From Anoplopoma fimbria (Eukaryota; Chordata; Actinopteri; Perciformes; Anoplopomatidae): DNA of 64,000 nt. How positions within the stretch are numbered: the first letter of the stretch is position 1; every line of letters starts with the position of its first letter. Positions 1-27,300 of this stretch are shown here, piece after piece. A model generated the notes under the pieces. It had not been told where the DNA came from. It made no database searches and saw nothing but the letters and a program-made list of their open reading frames with translations. The DNA is taken from positions 18,770,384 through 18,834,383 of the forward strand of contig NC_072458.1 in assembly GCF_027596085.1 (NCBI RefSeq), read 5' to 3'. Made by a program: the position numbers and the translations under genes.

Positions 1-647
1 GTTAAAGGCTCTGGGAGGGTTTAAAGGCTTCAGTGGGACTGCCAGGAAATGTATCCACTGTTGGTGTGTGCGTGTGTGTACCTGCAGATGTGTGCATGTG
101 TGGAGGTGGATATCTTCTAGGAGTGCCAAAGGTGGAAGAGGCGTACGCCATGTGCAGGCTGGAGCGATTCGGCCAACTCACACATGCATAAGTGCTCTGG
201 GTTGTGTGTGCTAATGGACAAAGCCACACACTCATGAAAGGAACATGAGCTCCAAGAGTAGGGCTGTAACGAAGATCCAGCAACGGTGACGAGCAGATGG
301 TCCCAGCTCTTCCTGGCTCCTCTGTGAAACTGGCTCGACGTTCTCGTCTTTAGTTCTCCGTCCCGTCTGTCTCCAAAAAAATTTCATTTAACCTGAGATC
401 AGCTTTAGTCAATTCAAAGGCCTTTATACTGGCATATAAAACAGAGGAACTCTTTGTAATAGCGGGGAAGTAAGAGTTTACTCCAAAAACCTCATAATTA
501 CAAGCTTCTATAATATAAATGAATCTTGCAACCATCACCACGTCACACAGCAGCAAATGTAGTAAAGATAGTGACGCATTTAAAAGAAAGTGTTTGACAT
601 TTTGAGAACTCTTTTACACTCACTTTCTTGCCAAGAGTTGCAAGGTA

Positions 648-768
648 TATAAGTAAGTAATTAAGTATGTAAGCAAGTAATTAAGTATGTAAGCAAGTAA
701 TTAAGTATGTAAGCAAGTAAGTAATTAAGTATGTAAGCAAGTAAGTAAGTCAATTAGTAGGTAAGTTA
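648..768. repeat. Minisatellite with a 20-24 base AAGTATGTAAGCAAGTAATT-type unit
   Basis: About four imperfect tandem copies of a unit containing AAGTATGTAAGCAAGTAA are visible. They are themselves built from degenerate TAAG tetramers and are flanked by TAAG-rich sequence. Confidence 0.85.
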
Positions 769-1738
769 ATAAATAAACCTTTCCCACTTCAGACAAAAGG
801 CAGATGTTTGTGGGTGTTAGTGGGGTTTTTTTAAAATCTCATTTGGTTAATTCGTCTCATTTGAGTTATGGCCGGGCGCTGATATGATAAAGAGGCCGCG
901 TAGGATTACCTACCAGCTGGTTGTAACTGACTGGAAATCAGTGAAATTAATCATTTGGGAACAATGAATGGCTGTATATAGTTTTATGGCAGACCTTTCA
1001 ATAGTTGTTGTACATGAGATATTTCAGTCTGGAATAAAAGTGATGTTACAAGCTAACAACATCTCTAGAGCCAAACTGCTCACATGGCTAAAATAATTCA
1101 CTTTTATGTAAATATATTTATGTAATACTTAATGTTAATTTTAACAAACACATTTGTGTGTTTATCTGGCTGGTTGGGAGCCATTCAGATAAACACAGTA
1201 CGTTATTTCTGTGCTCTGACGTGGATCCGGTTTGCACCTGAGGTTTGGATGTCCTGTTTCCCCTCAGGAAGCAGAGGATATGATCTTGTGATGAATCACA
1301 TTTCCAAAATGTTATAGCGAGGAGGAAAAATATCCACAGTGAAAAGACGTCAGTGACATTTGAAACAGAGTTTCTTCTCATTCATTCGTATTAAGACTCC
1401 GCAGCTGCCAGAGAGGCATTTTTTGATTATTGCTCACCTCTCATTCACCCTGCGGCTAATAGAGGTTTAATAAGCCGCCCTCATCATTTCCCTCGGAGCA
1501 CAAGAGATACAGATGGTGAATGGGTAATGGATTATGACTGGTCCAGTGTGGACGGACGGACAAAAGCACTGCACTTCACATACTGAATGGTTTTCTGGTT
1601 ATTGGTGAGCACCATCTGCTGGTGGAGGGGAAAACGATGATTTCCTGTCTGGGATTCTTCTTTTCATGTCTTTTAGACGGAAAGAAAACACACAAATGGG
1701 AAAATCATACGATTAAGTTATTGTTTGATTACAGATTT

Positions 1739-1744
1739 TTTATT
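1739..1744 (-). terminator. Candidate polyadenylation signal for trak1
   Basis: The minus strand reads AATAAA here, and again at 1926-1931, about 1.8-2 kb past the trak1 stop codon. That would give a plausible 3' UTR length. Neither site has independent support from this sequence. Confidence 0.3.
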
Positions 1745-2613
1745 TGGAAAAGAAAATCCCTCATTACATGATTACCCCAATTACTTACAGTGATGTGTGG
1801 TTCTTGGATACGCACTATAAATATTCCTTTATGCGTGAGCCATAACTGACAATTTAGTGACAATGAACAGTATATACAGTGAGCACATGTGAGACAACAA
1901 TGTTTTAAATAAAAAATAGGTCAAATTTATTTAAATAAATAAGCACAAGTGCAACAACCGCTCTTTACCACCTTATGTCCAATGCAAAAAAGAACATAAA
2001 TGATCAAAAATAGATGGTGGAGGCACTATATTGCTTCATTTCTCCAAAAGCTTCCGACCACAGAGGCTGATTTGCCACTTCCCTCATCCTTCTCTCTACG
2101 TCCTCTCTGCGAGCTGTGTGGCCTCACCGCATCGATCCGTCCCGTTCAGCGGGCGCATCAACTTCCCCGTCTAATGGCCAATTAGGAAACTAAACCAAAG
2201 TATCTTTAATACTGACTTAAAATCCATTTCATGATTTGTTGAAAAGCGACATGTCGGACTCACATCTAATCCCTTCAGGAGGGATTTAGGAAAGGGGGTA
2301 AGACTGATGGGAGAGAGTGAAGGTAATCTTTCGTGTATTTGGTGTAAAGTTTTGAATCATTTATAAAACGGTGGATCTTAATCCAGTAATAGAGAAGAAG
2401 AAAGGCATGGTTTCGTGCTACAGCGATTACAATGAGCCAACTAGCGCGATGGCAGATTTAACAGAGTGCACCTGTCTGGATGTGAGTGGGAACATGTGTA
2501 TGTGTTTCAGAAAACGTCAAGAGTGGGAGTACTACATCTAGCCAGCAGAGTCAGTCTCCTCAGAAGGGATGTGAGTGGACAGCAGTGGGCGATATCTCGA
2601 TAATATTCATATA

Positions 2614-2618
2614 TATAC

Positions 2619-2677
<59 letters not shown>

Positions 2678-2686
2678 TATATATAA
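2614..2686. repeat. (AT)n microsatellite
   Basis: An almost pure AT dinucleotide run of about 70 bases, interrupted near each end by ACGT and ACACAC. Confidence 0.95.
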
Positions 2687-3722
2687 TTTGATATTCTGCT
2701 TTTAATGGATCAGTTCACCCAATTACATAAATTTAAATACATAAATTTGGTTTTACATGCCCAGATTTTTACATCTCAGTGTCCATTTATCACGTTTCAT
2801 AATTTGAGCACATAAAACCCCAAATATCTGCATGCTGCATATGTCAGAAAAAAATTGGGGTTAAGTGGTTTTGCTTTTGAGACAGAGCACTATTAAGTCC
2901 TGCCAACAACGGAGGGGATAACAATTCATCTTCATATTGTGTGAAGGTTCCTCCTTGTCACTTTTGTCTGCTAGCAAACAACAGAAAAATGTCTAAAAGC
3001 TGCTGTGTGGTTGGATGAACTACCACCAGGGTAAAGAAGGCAGAACTAAGTTTTTACCAGCTGTCGAACCGAAAAAACAGAGTCTGGAAAGGAATGTGGA
3101 TAAATCAGAAAGCTGTGCAGTAATATGTTTGCAAGTGCAACTTCCATATAAAGTAAACAGAGTTACCCCAAGTTGCAGACATGCTGTGGTGATGTTTTGC
3201 AGTAACGAGCAGTAGAGTGGTAACGTTATAAAGAATAAAAAGCCAGAGCAAATGAGAAAAATGTAACAACTCAATGCTTCATTCACACAAAGAAGCAAAT
3301 TGATATCGCCAGATAGGTGACAACTTCTTTCAGCTCATTGACTGAAACCAGTGTTGCATTTAAGGTTTCGTGGAATTAGCAAGCTAGCTAGCTAACTGGC
3401 CAAATTACCCCGAAAATAGTTTTACGTCCATCATACTCATACGACTCTATTTCTATTTTTTGGTGCTGATTGTTTTCCCCTCCAGTGAGCGTGGTTTTCA
3501 AAGTATAAGGTGTTGCGCTCTGTCTCTATGAGTCTCCTTTTAAAAGCACTAAAGCGTGGATAGTGTCTGTGAGGAACCACAGCAGTGATAAGAGACTGCT
3601 CAGTAGTGCCACGTTGTTGTTGTTCTACAGTGTTTGGGCTCCAGGTGACTGATCAACAGTCGGTCCGTGGCCCAGCCTGGTTTCTACTTCTTGGCCACTC
3701 TAATAGCCAGCAGCAGTCCAGA

Positions 3723-17965
<14,243 letters not shown>

Positions 17966-18012
17966 CTGGGGCCGGGGGCAGGGAGGGGGCCGGGGAGGCC
18001 AGCTTGGCTCAC

Positions 18013-18108
18013 CTCTCACTGGTGGGGAGAAACAGGGGCCATGGGCCTCTGGAGCTGGAGCTCCACGGGGTCAGCAGATCCACCTCACAGAGCAGAGACG
18101 GCAGCGAC
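18013..18108 (-). other. Exon-like segment upstream of trak1 with strong splice signals
   Basis: On the minus strand this 96-base segment lies between a pyrimidine-rich acceptor (CTCTCCCCTCCAG) and a strong donor (GAGAG then GTGAGC). It is open as one base, 31 codons and two bases, with peptide parts SLPSLLCEVDLLTPW and PWPLFLPTSE. Its donor lies only 47 bases from the acceptor proposed for the next trak1 exon (17965), which is too short for a normal vertebrate intron, and the phases do not match. It may be an alternative exon, or the 17965 boundary may be wrong. There is no usable ATG within it. Confidence 0.35.
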
Positions 18109-19647
18109 CTGGAGGGGAGAGAAAGGGAGAAAAAGTCCTCACTCATCAGTCCGCCTCTCTGTTTCCCTACAGAGTCTTTAACTCCAAGTGCTGAGTCGGC
18201 ATTGTGCTGCCTGCCAGCAAGCTGAATAAATCACAGGCCATCCACTGCAGACGCCACTCTTCATCTGTCAGGAAATGAAGGAAGGCACATGAGGGGGTTA
18301 AGAGCAGCTCTTGTTAACAGAATGATATCATAAAAGAGAACTTCTTAATTGATCCATGAACGGGAAGTTCTTATCTCTTGTTCTCCTGAAGTGGTTGATC
18401 AGATGACAGGTAAAACCGAAGAGCAGTGGCTCTCTGCCAGAGAGGAGTTCTGTGTTTCTAGACCACTTCAGCAGCAAGAATAAATGTCAACATCACATTT
18501 AAGAAAAGGCATCCAATGAAACGCCCACATAGATTTCTGACATTAAGACAAATACTTTTTGTATCACAAGTTTTCTGATATTGTATGTTTGAATATGAAT
18601 AGGTGGCATTTTGTTGACATATTTGAGTCAAAGGATTGTACAGGGTAACCCTTTTATAACTCCATTAATCTTAAAATACTGTCAACAGCCATAGAACATT
18701 TGGATACAATATTCTATAAATCAGGCTATGATTGATAAATGGACAAAACCCTTCTGTAAAAACCTTCAGAATATAAATAGGAAATAAAGTGGAAATGTTG
18801 GTGTAGGTAAGTGCTACTGAAGTGGAGAATCTAAGTAAAGATATGTATTGTTAAATTAAATACTATTTTGAAGACACTGCAGGTTAATAGAATACATAAA
18901 CATTAACAAATACATATTATTATGAAATTTCCCGAGTTGATTACTTACATTAAGGCAATTCTTTTTTCTATTACATTTTTCTGAAATTGTATATTTAAAT
19001 ATGCAACTGAGGCATTACCAAATGGTCACTTTTGTAGAATTTAGGAGAGATCTACAGACACAAATAGACAAAGTAGTAAAATAAACACTTGAATGTGTAT
19101 TTTGGATGTTTTCTTTCCACTAGTCTGAAAATAGACATGTTATGGGGGCAAAAAAGCTCAAAATCTAAAAATGAACCAGTGCATTAAAACAACATCTCTT
19201 GCTTTAAGAGACAAACTCTTGAACCACTAAACCAACATTGCAACCCCACATCTCCTGACCTCCCAGTGACCCATCATGGACCTCCTCACACAGTACAGAC
19301 TACTGAAGTGGCCCAGTAAGACCAGAGTTTGATCCTGGTCCCAGGACCTGAGGTATATACAGCAGTGCTCGTGCATAGCGACCTTGCAGCTCCCTGTCTT
19401 TATCCTGCAGGGCTCATTGTGTCGCTGCAGAAGCTCGGCAGGCTACAGTCGGATAAACACACCTCAGATCTGTGTCAGATCAAACAGCTAGCGATGAGGA
19501 GAATATAAATAGAGACGGAGAAGTGATTGTGTGTGTGCTCCACAGCTGCATGGATAGCTGGTCGTCTCTGCTTGCAAAAAGATGAAAGACAGCTGCTGAT
19601 GGACGAGTGCATCCGACCTAAAACTCTCCCATAACTGACAAGAACAT

Positions 19648-19948
19648 GGGGCGGCTGTGGCGTAGTGGAGAGCAAGGTAGTTCTCCATTCAGAGGGTCGG
19701 TGGTTCGATACCCGGCTTCGGCAGTCGATGTGTCCTTGGGCAAGACACTTAACCCCAAGTTGCTCCTGAAGGCTTGCCATCGGTGTGGACTGGATGTTGC
19801 ATGAATGTTAGTTAGAGTCTGATGGTGGCACCTTGCATGGTAGCCTGTCATCAGTGTGTGAATGGGTGAATGATATGTAATATACTACTGATTGTAAGTC
19901 GCTTTGGATAAAAGCGTCTGCTAAATGACTGTAATGTAATGTAATGTA
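19648..19948 (+). mobile_element. tRNA-derived SINE with (TGTAA)n tail
   Basis: Starts GGGGCGGCTGTGGCGTAGTG (A-box region), followed by a B box GGTTCGATACC 60 bases later. The SINE body contains TCCTTGGGCAAGACACTTAA, and the tail is GTCGCTTTGGATAAAAGCGT, CTGCTAAATGACTG and (TGTAA)n. AACATG occurs on both sides and may be a short target duplication. The tail is shared with the LINE-like fragment ending at 36950. Confidence 0.8.
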
Positions 19949-21360
19949 ACATGCATGACCACACCAACACGTATGCAGGTGCACGGATGCTTTTTTGCAC
20001 ATGCTCTGTTCTCCGTGAAGCAGCTCTAAGACCTTGGGACGTCTTTCCCATTGCGGCAGTTGCACTGCTGTATTCACTCTCTGTTGGACTTGTGTTTGAG
20101 AGGGGATTTATTTGGCCTGTAGAACCCTTTTCATTGGGGGCGGATTTCATATTCAAACTTCCAACAAGCATATGCAAATTTGGGATTAATGGCCATTCTA
20201 ACAAACTCCCAGATCACTCTCCCTTTAACCAACTCAAGCATATATGTCAATTTGTAAAAACTCCTCATGCTCACATCTTCAAAAGAGGACCCAAAAGATG
20301 AGCTTTTAGCAAGTAAAAGTTATTTAAAACATCTCCACGAAGACAAATATATCCAGACCCCAATGATTTAGAAATGAATTCCTGATCTATAGTTGGGAAT
20401 CTGACAGTTATGAGAATAAAAATAAGGCTGGTTGTTTATTTTAATAATCCAAAATTACATTAAAATGATATTTCTTAGAAAGCTCAACAGCACACTGGAT
20501 GTCCTACAGTAAATATGACTGAATGCTGCTGCAGCTGATCATGCAGCTGGCACTATCCCCAGTAAATAGGCCAGGGCTCATTCATGCATGTGGCACAAAC
20601 AATGTGATTTAAATATTAGTCTGTCTGAGGGTGTGGCCTCATCGGCATCAGAGGATCAGGGGTGTCCATAATTCAGGTCTTTACAGTAACACAATAAGCG
20701 TGGAGGAAGCATGATCAGCTGACCTTATGATGCATGACATCACCATTTAAGAATCATCCATTCGTGCACAGAGCTCTATACTCACACTCAGGACTGACTG
20801 ATCCAAAGAGTTTCTATTGGGAAGAAATTCTGGTGCATTAAGGAATCCTTCAGGGAGGAGATCTGCTTTAGATTATTGATGATTGTCCTCTGGATGAGCA
20901 GGGAGAACACGGTCTGTGTGTGGAGGCCGGGAGGGTCGCTGAGATATGCCTCTGGTCTGGTTTCTCTTCACAGATGATCTGGATGATCAAGGTCACCTTA
21001 TGTTGGTTTCTCCTGACCCGGTCCAGTCCTCCCTCCCTTCAGCCATCTCCCTCTGTCTCTCGCTCTCTCTTTCTTGTCTCTCACTCTCTCCGGAGCCTCC
21101 CTCACCACCATGAAGCCATCCAGGAGGAGAACAACACGACTTCTGCTCATCTCCTTCAAAATAAAATCCGTATCTGTGGATGGATTTTTAACCCCCTAAA
21201 ACAAGATTAAATTAAAGATAGATATTTCCCTTATTATAGCATACATTCATTGCTATTAAAGGCATGCATGTCCAATGTGAATACACTTTTATAAAGGATT
21301 GTCATATTAAGCAACCTAAACGGAGGAAATGGAGCTCCGATGACTATCCAGAATAAAATG

Positions 21361-21362
21361 TC

Positions 21363-21416
<54 letters not shown>

Positions 21417-21625
21417 GGCAAAAGAAGAAGAATAAAGAAGAAGAAGAAGAAGAAGAAGAAGAAGAAGAAGAAGAAGAAGAAGAAGAAAAAAACAACAACA
21501 ACAACAACAACAATAATAATACTAATAAAACTACTACAAATAATAATAATAAAAATAATAATAATAGGCGGAAGAAGAAGAAAGAGAAGAAGAAGGAAAA
21601 CAACAATAACAATACTAATACTAAC

Positions 21626-21682
<57 letters not shown>

Positions 21683-21684
21683 AA
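21361..21684. repeat. Composite triplet-repeat block: (AAT)n, (GAA)n, (AAC)n, (AAT)n
   Basis: The order is AAT repeats (21361-21415), about 18 GAA repeats (21430-21487), AAC repeats (21490-21513), mixed AAT/AAG/AAC, then a second pure AAT run (21625-21680). Almost the whole 320 bases reads as AAN triplets. One strand is purine-rich. Confidence 0.9.
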
Positions 21685-24316
21685 CTTTATCTATATAGCA
21701 CCTTTCATACAGGGGATATAGTTTAAAGTGCTTTACAACAAGGTGAAGAAACAAGAGAATGAATAAAACCCAACCAATAAAAACAAAAAGGAATGTAAAA
21801 GTAATTATAAAACAAAGAAAGAGCGACAGCTATTTAAAGGCAATGTTGCAATAATCTGCTATTGATCAATTCATATGCTGAGATTTGAATGTGTATGCTA
21901 CTGATATGGTTTATTGGTTATGAAAACCACAAGTTTTCTTTACTGTTTATTTCATTTGGTAATTCTGAAGAGTAGTTTGTGCTTTTAATTCTAAAGCGAC
22001 GGTTTTGTTTCCGCTGTGCTTCCTGTGGAAGTCTATCTGACTTGACAGTTTATCTCCAGACTCCCAAACCAGCACCCAACCCAGTCTGAATGGAGCATCA
22101 GTGACGTCACGGGCACCCACAACAGGAAGCAGACAGGCTTCCGTTCTATAACACACATGTGAAGTAGGAAAACCCAGGTCCAAGTCATCCATATAATCCA
22201 TCCAATAATAAATGTCTTCAATGTCTGTCATTTTTACTTGTTTAATTCAGTTTAGACCTAATTACATTATATTAACACACAGACATTATGTCCCAGCCAG
22301 GTGGATTATTATGCATTAAACATTAATTCATCCAAATACTGTGTGAAAATAGTATTTTTTATTTATTGAACACTGACTGAAAGATCAAACTAATTCCTAT
22401 GAATCCTCAGCAGTGGTTTCTTCCCACTGAACCAGCATGACTGAAGAGAGAGGATCTATTGTTCTCCAGAGAATAACTAGAATACTTGGCTGAGTCATAA
22501 AATATCGCCTTTTCCAACTGAAGCGGTTCACTCAGGTCAACATGTAGTGCTTTCATCCTATCTTGCTTTATTTTGTGGGTCCTGATAGTCTGTTTATTTA
22601 TGATCTGTGCTTGACATTTACTGTCATCATGGCTTTTATTGATTCAGACCTGAGCTCTTTGCTACTTTATACACAACTATACACATTATGGTGAGTGATA
22701 TCAGGTGACTAGTGTCTGACCTTTTAGCAACACAGTGTTGTCAGTGTTTTTAATGACCTGGATACATAAATAATCAAGTAGAATTAATGTACCAAGGCTG
22801 TTCAGTGTATTACATAATTTCATATTGATGGTTTATGCACTTAGCAATCATATAGGCCTACTGAATTAGTCGTAGTTATCATATAACTATGTTTTCCTCT
22901 TTTTTTTTAAGTCGGAATCACCTTTATTGGTAAATTAGAAATATTAAATATATATTTATTTATAAAAAGCACCAATGACCAACAATAAAATAGATAAAAT
23001 AAAAAAATCTATATACAAGTCAAGTGGTCTGTAAGTTCTAGAAAATACAAATAAATGAATACAGAATGTATGGACTTATGATTAATGTAATTAAAGATGT
23101 GTCCTGTGCAAAGTTCCCCGACTTACCCCAACTGTAAATATTTCATTTTACATATTGATATATCTTCAGTTCAAGTCAATTTAATTTATATAGCCAAACA
23201 TAAAGAAAAAAAATACCTTAGGATTAACAATCTGCACAAAATGGCACCATCTATCAGGAAATAAAGTTCACAATAAAAACATTATGGTACCCCATCATTT
23301 TAACAAGCACATTTCTTATGTCTTGAATACAGCTCATAAAGTATTATCAGCCTGCAGAGAGTGATCGGGGTGCACCTGAACGCAGCAGTTAACCTTAATG
23401 ATTGTCAACCAACAGGGACCAATAATATCAATGAGCACAAATACATTCACTGATCAGTTATCAGTAATAGCAGACACAATGAGGTCGCTGTAATTCAATC
23501 TTTTAACAGCAGATGGCAGCAGATGGACATCATCACACCATGTTTATTGCACATTTATAGCAGAGATGTATCATGTAGGTGTTATGTACACCACAAATAA
23601 ACAATGGGTGCAAAGAACACTCAACATGGATAAGAAAATAATTATAATAATAAAACAATTAGCCTATAGGATCACAGTGCGTCAGTGGAGTGATGTCAGT
23701 CTATGGAGCGTCTATTATGGGATTTATTAATGAGGCTATAGCCCTGCCCTATAAGTCACAGATACATCACTCCACTCGGTGGGTTTCTCCAGATTTTGCA
23801 CCGTGTGGAAAACAGCAGGAGCATCAAAAACAACACCGGACAAGTACTGCATGTGTGACATTTTCTTCCACTTTCTAATATTCTAAACATCAAAAGAACA
23901 TCAAATTTTGCATTTAGTTTTTTTTCATGCATCAAGGTGATGCAGATTTCTGGATCGTTGTGAATCATCATTCAAGTAAACTGATGGACCTTTGCTCTTA
24001 AATGGACCTGTGTGAGTGTGCATCCTCGTTTTGGAGAGAATAGATGCTGTAAGGTGGGAAATGTGGATGTGAAGTTGATGTCAGTTCATGTTTCCTTCAG
24101 GTTCTTTTGGAGAATATTAAATATGGGTCATGTTGTTGGGCTGCAGCTGCACTAAAGGGACATGCACATGGGAATGGATGTGCCTTGTTTACCTGGTGAA
24201 CAACAGTCCACTGCTCTCCACTGCCCCTCTGGTTGTCTACATCCAGCCTGACGCACTGGCTGATCCACTGGAACAGAGCCAATCTCCAAATTGACCCATA
24301 ATCCCCACCCCAAAAT

Positions 24317-27300
24317 ATGAATTTCGACCAGATTCTCTCTGCCATCGGAGGCTTTGGCAAGTATCAGAAAATCTTGTACGTATGGATTTGTTTGCCCCAG
24401 ATCCTCCTCGCCTTCCACATGATGGTGAGCATCTTCACCGGATCCACGCCGCCCTACCAGTGCCGAGAGAGCTCCATCTCAGTGGCCGGGAATCAGTCCT
24501 CTTTCCCCGCAACGCTCAGTCGGAACTTCAGCCTCTCTGATTCCTCCTGCTTCTCCTCAGACGTCCTGCTGCAGGGAAACCGGACCGAGCGGGTCCCATG
24601 TGGCCACGGATGGGTGTACAGCAAGGAGACTTTCCAGAGTACAACAGTCACAGAGGTACAGTGGGATGCTGATGTGGACATTATTAGTGATCTGTTATCA
24701 CAGATGAGAAGTTTGCAACTCTCTCCTGCATGGTGGAATCAATTATTCCACTGCACAAATGAATATAACTCATCTGTTTACTATTATGCTTTAATTAACA
24801 AGAAATAAAAAACAAAAGTGGACTAATACATTCAAGAGTAACACCAAGATATTAGTATTAAAGCAATGCACCACCATCTTTACAACTTAAGATCATCACA
24901 CTTACATAATGAAGGAACTACACAAAGTCCCTATTTAATGTAGACACAGATTATCCTGCTAGGCAGACAGTGTCACAAAATAATCTGCATGGTCCACTAT
25001 CTCAGCTCATGTTAGCAATTAATTTAGGAAAAAGTAGGTGCAATTAATTAAGTGTTTCAAATTAATTCAGGATATTGCTCAGTGTAAGAACAGTAATCAG
25101 CTGAAACATTTTTTTGTATGGACTTAAAGGAGTCTACATGCTCTGAAATATTTGCTTTTTTTTCTCAGAGTAAAATGAAAGATTGACACCACTTTTATTT
25201 AAATTAAATTATACAAAACATCTGACCTGGCTTTGTTTTTATCTCTCCCTAATTAGCATGCTACTTCAAAAGATGGAGTGAGTCACTGTCCAACAACCCA
25301 TCTGTAAAATAGTGATGGTAGTCGGTTTAAATACTTTTTATACAGTTTAAACAAAAATATATAACATGTTAATAAGTCAGCCAGGCTGGATGTTTCCCCC
25401 TATTTTCACTTTTTATGCTAAGTTAAGCTAATCGACTCTAATCGCCATATATTTACGGGACAGAAATGACAATAGTGTTTATTTTCTCTGCAAACTTTCA
25501 GCAAAAATGCAAGCGTATATCCCCCAAACTGTCAAATTATTTCTCTAAAGCTACGTTTTGATGAAGGGCACCTCGGCATAAAGCAGGACCCGACTTAAGG
25601 CCCTCATCATGTCTGTTAACATTGTGTTCTAGTGCTGCATGTTCTCATCTCCCCAAATGATATTCATATTACCATAAACCAATTACAACACAGTGAACCT
25701 TCAGCTTTGTACCATTTATTATTATCATGTCAGTATGGATACATTTTTTGGGAGCACCAGTCTATAAATGAAGAAAAAAGCTTCTTTGGTTTTCCCTTCT
25801 ACCAGTGGGACCTGGTGTGTGACAAAGCTGGACTGAACAGTCTGGGTTCGTCCGTCTACATGCTCGGCCTGTTGGTGGGGTCGCTGCTGTTTGGGGCGAT
25901 GGCCGACAGGTAGGCTTCACTGCTCTCTCTCAGTCTGGAGCCCTGCAGCCTCCGACTCTGTGCAGATACAACGCTCAGCCAGATCCTCAGCATCAAAGAG
26001 GGGCTGCAGGCGTAGACACATGTGGAGTCTTTGGCATGTCTGGTTTGACTGACACTGTGATGGGATTGAGTTTATAGTCAATGTTTGCACTTAAAGATGT
26101 GAATGTGTTGCCGTTTTCACACCCTGTAGCAGTCACAGTGGTTCACTTATGCACTCATTTTATTGTTTAATCTCATGTCCACTCCTCTTTCTCTCTGCAA
26201 GGTATGGCCGACGTTTCATCCTGCTGCTGTCCATCGCCCTCCAGACTGTGTTCGGAGTCGCCGTGGCCTTCGCACCCAACTTCCCCGTCTATGTGATTCT
26301 TCGCTTTTTAGTCGGCACCACGATATCCGGAGTCATCATCAATGCCTTTGTACTGGGTACTTACAAAACACAGATAATCAGTTGTAACAAGATTGAATTC
26401 CTCACATATGGATTCAAGATAAGAAACAGTGGATGTTCATCTCATTTGTCAGACCTTATAATGGCTTTCTTGTGCTATTTTTGCCCAGACCCACAACCCA
26501 ATCCCTTACCACTCCTTCCACAACCTTAAAGCTCCAAACCACCACCACCACAGTTTAACCCTCTCCCCATGATTCCTCCTCTCCTCTCCTCTCCTCTCCT
26601 CTCCTCTCCTCTCCTCTCCTCTCCTCCCCTTCCAAACCCTGCACTGTTTTTTTTCCTCCAAAGGCACCGAGTGGACCTGCACCAAGAGGCGCATGCTAGC
26701 CGGTATCTTCACCGACTATGCGTTTGGTCTTGGCTACATGCTGCTAGCAGGCATAGCGTACTTGATACGAGACTGGAGAAAGTTGCAGTTGGCCATATCG
26801 GCCCCAGGGTTCCTGCTCATCTTCTATATATGGTGAGGAAAGGGCATCTGAACATTAGATCCACTGTGAATTCACACAATTCCTTGTCAGGGCACATGAA
26901 TGCCCTCTTTGTGATGTGTGATGCACGTTTCCTCCTCTGCCCTTATGTCTGGGCCTTCCTCTTGCCCCTGTGCCCTCTCTCTCTCTCCTGTCAGGGTGCT
27001 TCCTCAGTCCGCCAGATGGTTGTTGGCCAACGACAGGGGGGAGGAAGCCATCGCACTCCTCCGCAAGGCCGCACTCGTCAACGGACGCATCTTATCTCCT
27101 GCTGTACAAGTGTGTCTCTCTGCATTTTACTCCATACTCTCTCATGCTTCTCAGCTCCATGCTAAGTTGAAGAATTATCTGTTAAAATAGTCCCATAAAA
27201 AACCAACAAAACCAAAACCAACCATGTGTTGTCCTTCTCTCCATACTTTCTTCACTCTGTCTGTGTCACTCTGCCTAAAGTAACATTTTTTTCCTCGTTG

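Larger units (their letters stand above)
1..3722. other. trak1 3' UTR and downstream flank, no coding gene seen
   Basis: No open frame here resembles a protein I recognise or has supporting splice structure. The part nearest trak1 (roughly 1735-3722) is probably its 3' UTR. It holds the minisatellite near 648 and the (AT)n tract near 2614, described separately. Confidence 0.5.
18109..24316. other. Intergenic region between trak1 and slc22a13, no gene recognised
   Basis: Open frames here are short and match nothing I know. Contents: AT-rich DNA, a tRNA-derived SINE (19648), the AAN triplet block (21361), and fragments resembling common teleost repeats near 21680-21770 (TTTATCTATATAGCACCTTT) and 23166-23220 (TCAAGTCAATTTAATTTATA). 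The trak1 long-isoform promoter and the slc22a13 promoter should lie at its two ends but cannot be pinpointed. Confidence 0.6.

Noticed and set aside
2..283. A 93-codon minus-strand open frame at the left edge
   Set aside because: Considered as an exon of a neighbouring gene such as cck, which lies beside TRAK1 in mammals. No cholecystokinin motif or clear splice site is present.
19648..19720. tRNA-like A and B boxes here, at 9190-9280 and at 44420-44497
   Set aside because: Each is the head of a SINE body with a LINE-type tail. No cloverleaf with a proper anticodon stem can be drawn by eye, so these are not called tRNA genes.
21344..21754. A 136-codon Leu/Ile/Phe-rich minus-strand open frame that looks like a membrane protein
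   Set aside because: It is the translation of the AAN triplet-repeat block.
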